DNA from: Valencia hispanica
Lineage: Eukaryota; Chordata; Actinopteri; Cyprinodontiformes; Valenciidae
Length of the DNA: 64,000 bases
NCBI GenBank assembly: GCA_963556495.2
Contig: OY747703.1
Coordinates: forward strand, 25,563,796 to 25,627,795
Direction: 5' to 3'
How positions within the stretch are numbered: the first letter of the stretch is position 1; every line of letters starts with the position of its first letter. Under the pieces are notes generated by a model. That model made no database searches and was not told the origin of the DNA. It saw only the letters and a program-made list of their open reading frames with translations. The translations under genes were made by a program, and so were the position numbers. Below are positions 58,700 through 64,000 of the stretch, one piece after another.

Positions 58700-59452
58700 A
58701 TCTGATGTCCTAATTTTTCACATGAAAGTAGGTTTATAGCAGGGGTGTTACTAGACCTTATTCACTGGGGCGCGTGCCTTAGTAAAAGTCTCCAGTGCCC
58801 AAATTATAGCGATGCTCTCGCTGGTTCATGAGCGCACCTCCGTGCCTGCTTTTAGTCATCACTCGAGCCTGTCAATTACCAGCCAATAAAAAAAATAAAA
58901 AAAGAAAGGGGCCACAATAGCCATTCAGGAAATAGTACCTCTGTTGCTGGGTAAGATTGAACACAACAACCAATGAAATCGTTCACATGATTGTTCCGAG
59001 CATTTCGTTGTACACACACATATACAGACACTGTGGAAACCGCTGGAGCTCGTCACATCACTTTGAGCACAGAGTTAGTCGTCCCCTGTTTTAATGTTAC
59101 AATAAATTCACAACTTGTTTGACAGAAAAAAATGACAAGTTGATCGCTGTTAGAGAATGTTGCCCACATAATTAGCATCTGTTTTTCAATGCTTAGCATC
59201 AATGTAGCAACAGTTTACCAGCTTGTTCTCTCTCCCTCACACACACTCACACCACGTGTAGGCTGCATGCAGACATGCGGACGATTAATAATGATTTATA
59301 CGTTTACTGTGAGAGAGAGCCCTGTAAAAGTAGCCTATACTGTTTGTGACGCTGTCCTGCTGGAAAACTAAACATAACCTTCTGATAAACCATTCAGAGA
59401 TGGACATTGGAAAATTGTTCCTGAACAGAGGCAGAGGAACAGTGAGGAGAGA
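58700..59452. other. Intergenic DNA
   Basis: No gene or repeat recognised. Confidence 0.5.
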
Positions 59453-59457
59453 TGAGG

Positions 59458-60172
59458 TGTCATGTTAAGTGTTTGAAAAGACCCAAATACAGCGAATAAT
59501 GAAATTTTAATTTATTAAACAACAGAACAACAAACTTACATAAACTCGGGAGGATGAGTAAAATACAGCGACAGGTGAACAGGACAGGGATGTTTGACGA
59601 CGAACCAGCGAGTAGTGACAGTCAGAGGAAGGCTTAAGTATACTAAGGAGGTGTGTAAGCGGCAGAGAGACGGCTAAAGGCTAATTAGGAGAAGCAGTTG
59701 CAGGTGAGAGGGAGAGAGGGAGAGAGCAGGTGGAAACAATCAGTAGCTGGGACAGAAGGCAGAATGGCTAGGGAAACTGAGAGGAAGACCAAGAGCAAAA
59801 CATAAGGATTAGACAGAGGACTGTACTAAAGAGGAATAAGGACTAACTAGGAACCTAAGAGAAACTGGAGAGCATTAGAGCCAAGAAAACAGAACTAAGG
59901 AAATAAACCTACAAGGAAGAATTCTTTAAAGAGGGACTAGAAAAAGGATTAAATATTAAACAGAACTAACTGGGACTAAGTATCAATAGGAACCTAAGAA
60001 AATAAATAAGGGATGAACACAGACATGAGAAACCAAACATAAGAGCACATGAGGGTGAAAAAACATAATGGAAGGAAAAAACACAACTGACAACAAAAAC
60101 ACCAAGTAGTAACTAAAGGAATAAGGTGAACTGAATAAGGAAATGAAATAACTAAAACCTCACATCATAACA
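59458..60172 (-). mobile_element. Solo LTR, 715 bp, minus strand, TSD TGAGG
   Basis: On the plus strand TGTCATGTTAAG...CACATCATAACA is bounded by TGAGG at 59453-59457 and 60173-60177. Read as an LTR on the minus strand it runs TGTTATGATG...CATGACA. Its purine-rich blocks align with those of 37584-38303 and, inverted, with 18616-19177, so the three are related families. Confidence 0.85.
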
Positions 60173-60362
60173 TGAGGAGGACGAGGGAGGTATGATAATT
60201 GTCCATATTAACGGTAACATTAACATCTATCCTGGTAACAGCCAGTGCTGTGACTTGATCAATGATTTAATGGCAAACTTAAATAAGTTTGCTGCATTTT
60301 CAAATGTAGCCTATAATGATCTACACAGAGTCAGAGGAGCCTATAGGTGATAGTTTACCTAT

Positions 60363-60423
60363 AATGTAGTCTATAATAATCTACACAGAGTCTGACTCTG
60401 TGTAGATTATTATAGGCTACATT
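60363..60423. repeat. 61-bp near-perfect palindrome
   Basis: Thirty-base arms around a single central T at 60393. The right arm matches the inverse of the left with one mismatch (60370 against 60416). A third, partial copy of the arm (tgtagcctataatgatctacacagag) lies at about 60305-60330. This can extrude as a cruciform. Confidence 0.92.
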
Positions 60424-60884
60424 TGCAAATTACCACCAAAAGTCAGTATGCGGAATCTATTTTCAAGTTTTAGGGACATTTTGTGGTGATTGTGGACATA
60501 GTTTGGACTTTGAGAAGGGAGAGGGAGAAGAGGTCGGTTTTATGGACTGCCTCGTAAAGTATTTAAACGAAGGCCACTCATACAGTGTGATTGTTGACAT
60601 GATGGAACGGCTTCACAGTGTCCGCCTGTCTTTGTGGACCGTGAAAACGAAATAAAATAATGCCGGATTTTACCGCAGAAAAAACTATTAATTTGAAGTA
60701 GATATCAGAAATGCCATCAGACCTGTTCCCCCTAAAACTTGAAAATAGATTCGGAAAAACGGGCAAAACATCTCTGCAGATTGAGCTGCTGGCAGGATCG
60801 ATTCCGTTACTGTTACTACTTTGGTCTTGTCCCGACCCTAACCTCATCCCTGCAGTATCACTTCCGGGTCTTGTCTTTGTAAAT

Positions 60885-61535
60885 GTGTTTTGTTAAACTT
60901 GTAAAAGTGTTTCGGTAAGATTGTAAATGTGTTTCATTAAACTTGTAAATGTGTTTTGTTAAACTTGTAAAAGTGTTTCGGTAAGATTGTAAATGTGTTT
61001 CATTAAACTTGTAAATGTGTTTCGGTAAACTTGTAAAAGTGTTTCGGTAAACTTGTAAATGTGTTTCGGTTAATTTGTAAATGTGTTTTGGTGAATTTGT
61101 AAATGTGTTTTGGTAAACTTGTAAATGTGTTTCGGTTAATTTCTAAATGTGTTTCGGTAAACTTGTAAATGTGTTTCGGTTAATTTCTAAATGTGTTTTG
61201 GTAAACTTGTAAATGTGTTTCGGTAAATTTGTAAAAGTGTTTCGGTAAACTTGTAAATGTGTTTCGGTTAATTTGTAAATGTGTTTTGGTGAATTTGTAA
61301 ATGTGTTTTGGTAAACTTGTAAATGTGTTTCGGTTAATTTCTAAATGTGTTTCGGTGAACTTGTAAAAGTGTTTTGGTAAATTTGTAAAAGTGTTTCGGT
61401 AAACTTGTAAAAGTGTTTCGGTAAATTTCTAAATGTGTTTTGGTAAACTTGTAAAAAGGTTTCGGTAAACTTGTAAAAGTGTTTCGGTAAACTTGTAAAT
61501 GTGTTTCGGTAAAAATGTAAAAGTGTTTCAGGTTA
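60885..61535 (+). repeat. 22-bp minisatellite with higher-order structure
   Basis: About 30 units of 22 bases of the type gtgttt(c/t)ggtaa + acttgtaaat. Variants (attg, ttaattt, gtgaattt, cattaaac) recur in order. The ggtaagattg variant repeats at 66 bases (60914 and 60980). The gtgaattt variant and its neighbours repeat at 198 bases (61091 and 61289), i.e. 3 and 9 units. No coding content. Confidence 0.93.
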
Positions 61536-61539
61536 ATGT

Positions 61540-62606
61540 AATTTTGTTTTGCACTTCCCGGCCACCGTGCTTCTTCATACTTTGTGCTATTTTAACCATT
61601 CAACTTTTCAATTATTCAGCTTATTCTGGTCTTTCGGGCTATATATTTTGGTATTCATAAGCTTTATACTTTTTATAATATTCAACTTTTTCAGCTTTTT
61701 TTGCTCCCATTGAAATGAATTGAAAACCTCAAAAATTCCGCTAAATCTCGGCTGTTTTGCAAAACTAACTACTTCCACATACTTCCACTTAGAAACACCA
61801 TTCAAATCTTAAAATGTAGTCATACTCTTCAGCTATTACTGTTTGTCTCTGCTTCTTCCTAACTTGTACCGTTTTCATACAATCCTTCCTCAAAATTTTG
61901 GTCCCGAAATGATCAGATTTCTGAAAATACATGGATGTCTATGGGAGCGAAGCAATTAAGTTAGAGTGGCCCACTAGCAGAATTACACTTTTCCACTTTC
62001 CTGATTTTCCACGAACAACTTCCGCTCACTCGCTCATATTTCCCTCTTTCTGCACATATTATATATCAAAACATAGGTTTTCAATTTTTGATTCAGGAAA
62101 TGTCACCAAAATTTATGTGACAGTTACAGTTTTTTGGCAAATCGACCTGAAGCAAAGTGGCCGCACCCAGGAGGGATCATTGGAATGCATTGGGACTGAG
62201 CAAAAATTCAGAGGAGGACAGCTGGATTCTGACCTAGATTCGTAAAGTCATATCTCATAAACGATACAACGTAGAAACATGAGCCTTGTGCCAATATAAC
62301 TTCAGACCTTCCTGACGCTCATGATTACACAGTTTTTTTTGATACCTGTTACCGTTTCTCCATACGTTTTGTTTGTTCAAGTGTAACAAATCTGCTCTTC
62401 GCTAAAACGGCTCAGATTCAAAAATGCCAAAAATCATGCTCATTTTTACAAAATCACTGCTCCTAGACAGATAGAGGTACACACATGAAACGAACCATGA
62501 TTCTTCATCAAAGCCTGCTGATACTCACAGTGAAAGAATAATTTTGATAGGCCTTAAAGTTTCCGAGTAAGAGGATGTAGTTTGGGACCAAGGAAGGACA
62601 GATTAA
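61540..62606. other. Noncoding DNA upstream of an L2 element
   Basis: No gene seen. Sequence such as ggtattcataagctttat and ctcataaacgatacaacgtag has the feel of an abundant fish repeat and may be the 5' untranslated region of the L2 that follows, but this cannot be shown from the window. Confidence 0.35.
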
Positions 62607-64000
62607 GCTGGTCCCTGCTCCTATGAACTCAGTTCTGATTTTAACAGTAATTCACACATCGGACTTGGACCTTGCCCTAAATCATCTATACCCGTTATTA
62701 TCAGCAGAGAGCGGACAAATAATAAAAAACGTAGCAAACGCAACTCTAATAATCTCAAACAGTTACCAAAAGTCCTACACCCAGTAGATCATACAGTCAC
62801 TCCATCTCCAACCACTATTAATATGGCACTTTTAAATGTCCGCTCTCTGCTGAATAAAACTTTTATAATAAATGACCTAATTTTAGATCATAATATACAT
62901 TGTTTATTTTTAACAGAAACATGGCTGAGTACAGATGCCCCTGTTGTTCTTACAGAGGCCTCCCCACCAAATTTTAACTTCACTTATTCCACGAGGAGTT
63001 GCAAAAGGGGAGGCGGAACTGCTTTTATTAGTTCATCAACGCTTTCTGCCAAACCTGTTTTATTTGATAATTTTAGTACTTTTGAATATAATGCAACTGT
63101 TTTTAGCACTCCTCAGATTTTATGTGTCACAGTTTACAGGCCTCCTAAAAAGAGTGCACTTTTTATTCAAGAATTTTCAGAGTTTTTATCAATTTTGTAC
63201 AACTCCTTTGAAAGGATCATTTTAGCTGGTGATTTTAATCTACACATGGATAACCTTTTAGACCCTTTATCAACAGAATTTTTAAATATTTTGAATTATA
63301 TGGATTTTAGTCAGCATGTCATGCAGCCAACTCACAACAGAGGACACACCCTGGACTTGGTCATCACGCATGGCCTGTCCACCCGTGTGTCCTCTGTTGT
63401 TGACTTGGCTGTCTCTGACCATTACTGCGTGTTTTTTAACATCACCAGTTTTATCCAGCAGGAGACCTCTGTGAGAACTGTCAGGAAGCGCCATCTAACC
63501 CCTGAAGTGGCTGCAGGTTTTCTAGAAGTTTTCCAAAAGTTTCCTCCTACTCTCTTACCTGCCCCCTGTGATTTTATCGTCAGTGATTTTAACAGAAGAC
63601 TTCAGTCCGCTCTTGACCTGCTGGCTCCACTTAGAGTGAAACGCTCACATTCAAAACTTGCAGCGCCATGGAGAAATAACAATCTTAAAAAACTAAAGAG
63701 GGACTGCAGGGCGGCAGAGAGAAAATGGAGAAAAAATAAAACCACGATAAACCATCAATTATACACAGAACTTCTCAAATCCTATAATAATGCTGTAAGA
63801 AATTCAAGAAATGCTTACTTTGCAAAAATCATATCAGACAATAAAAATAATCCTAAAATCCTTTTTTCCACAATTGATAAACTTTTTAACAGAGCTACTA
63901 ATGCATTTCAGAAAACCCCCTCAAACACTCTTTGTGAGGAGTTCGCAGACCACTTCAGAGGGAAGGTAGACACCATCTGATGTAATATTTTATCTTCTCA
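62607..64000 (+). mobile_element. L2 LINE 5' half, running off the window
   Basis: The reading frame is open from just after TAA at about 62604 and continues to 63980. The AP-endonuclease fills the first 210 codons from ATG 62823; RT should follow beyond the window. At 63978-63980 a TGA interrupts the frame where the copy at 51359 has CGA. The last 40 bases match the first 40 of that copy. Confidence 0.85.
62823..63980 (+). CDS. L2 ORF2 N-terminal part: AP-endonuclease and linker
   Basis: 385 codons. The endonuclease of the exonuclease-endonuclease-phosphatase fold nicks target DNA to prime reverse transcription. Visible motifs: LLNVRSLLNK at residue 3, FLTETWL with the catalytic glutamate near residue 31, VYRPPKK near 103, LAGDFNLHMD near 137 and AVSDHYCVFF near 195 with the catalytic histidine. 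A basic linker (KKLKRDCRAAERKWRK) follows. The RT domain is cut off by a TGA and then the window edge. The in-frame sequence upstream of the ATG (to 62607) is also open and basic, so the true start may be earlier. One nonsense codon makes this copy probably inactive. Confidence 0.82.
   Translation: MALLNVRSLLNKTFIINDLILDHNIHCLFLTETWLSTDAPVVLTEASPPNFNFTYSTRSCKRGGGTAFISSSTLSAKPVLFDNFSTFEYNATVFSTPQILCVTVYRPPKKSALFIQEFSEFLSILYNSFERIILAGDFNLHMDNLLDPLSTEFLNILNYMDFSQHVMQPTHNRGHTLDLVITHGLSTRVSSVVDLAVSDHYCVFFNITSFIQQETSVRTVRKRHLTPEVAAGFLEVFQKFPPTLLPAPCDFIVSDFNRRLQSALDLLAPLRVKRSHSKLAAPWRNNNLKKLKRDCRAAERKWRKNKTTINHQLYTELLKSYNNAVRNSRNAYFAKIISDNKNNPKILFSTIDKLFNRATNAFQKTPSNTLCEEFADHFRGKVDTI

Overview
The window looks like teleost fish genomic DNA. 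It carries the usual teleost mixture of repeats (L2-type LINEs with short 3' tails, a RTE/Rex3-type GATG tail, tRNA-derived SINEs, Tc1 relics, PIF/Harbinger, hAT-like and LTR elements), long AT and GA microsatellites, and no long host reading frame. I recognise no host protein-coding exon and no tRNA, rRNA or CRISPR. Nearly everything that can be named is a mobile element or its wreckage, separated by AT-rich DNA without visible coding content. The exact species cannot be read from the sequence.

Layout. 1-5.2 kb: intergenic DNA, a minus-strand LINE relic, a compound TATC/GA microsatellite and the 3' part of another LINE. 5.24-8.63 kb: a complete PIF/Harbinger element with two convergent spliced genes, a HARBI1-like DDE nuclease and a Myb/SANT-like partner. 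8.96-11.3 kb: a dead minus-strand Tc1 element split by an L2-type LINE tail. 16.80-18.17 kb: a second, inverted, internally deleted copy of the same Harbinger. 18.5-21.4 kb: a LINE relic interrupted by a solo LTR and by an unclassified block. 22.1-23.1 kb: a Harbinger-type MITE 24 bases from another solo LTR. 25.6-26.6 kb: a Tc1 relic split by a Harbinger MITE that still holds a transposase N-terminal piece. 27-33 kb: LINE 3' ends and SINEs. 32.5-34.3 kb: a broken LINE ORF. 34.6-35.5 kb: a broken endogenous-retrovirus env. 36-38.3 kb: long direct repeats and a solo LTR. 44.8-48.3 kb: a hAT-like element containing a two-exon cysteine-rich fragment and another solo LTR. 49.6-50.8 kb: a THAP-domain transposon fragment. 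51.4-53.4 kb: a 5'-truncated L2. 54-60 kb: SINE, LINE and Tc1 relics and a solo LTR. 60.4-61.5 kb: a 61-base palindrome and a 22-base minisatellite with 198-base higher-order structure. 62.6-64 kb: the 5' half of an L2 running off the window.

The only part that still works together as a system is the Harbinger at 5239-8630. It has matching CAG target duplications, identical 17-base terminal repeats, repeated subterminal TACCATGA motifs, a nuclease with all three catalytic acidic residues and clean splice phases, and the Myb-like gene that this superfamily needs for nuclear import and end recognition. The Myb gene carries one in-frame TAG in its penultimate exon. The copy at 16796-18172 lacks most of the nuclease, was made by a deletion at a 5-base microhomology, and has its own CTG duplication, so it probably transposed as a non-autonomous passenger. 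Coordinates of degraded elements are approximate, and family assignments rest on recognition by eye.
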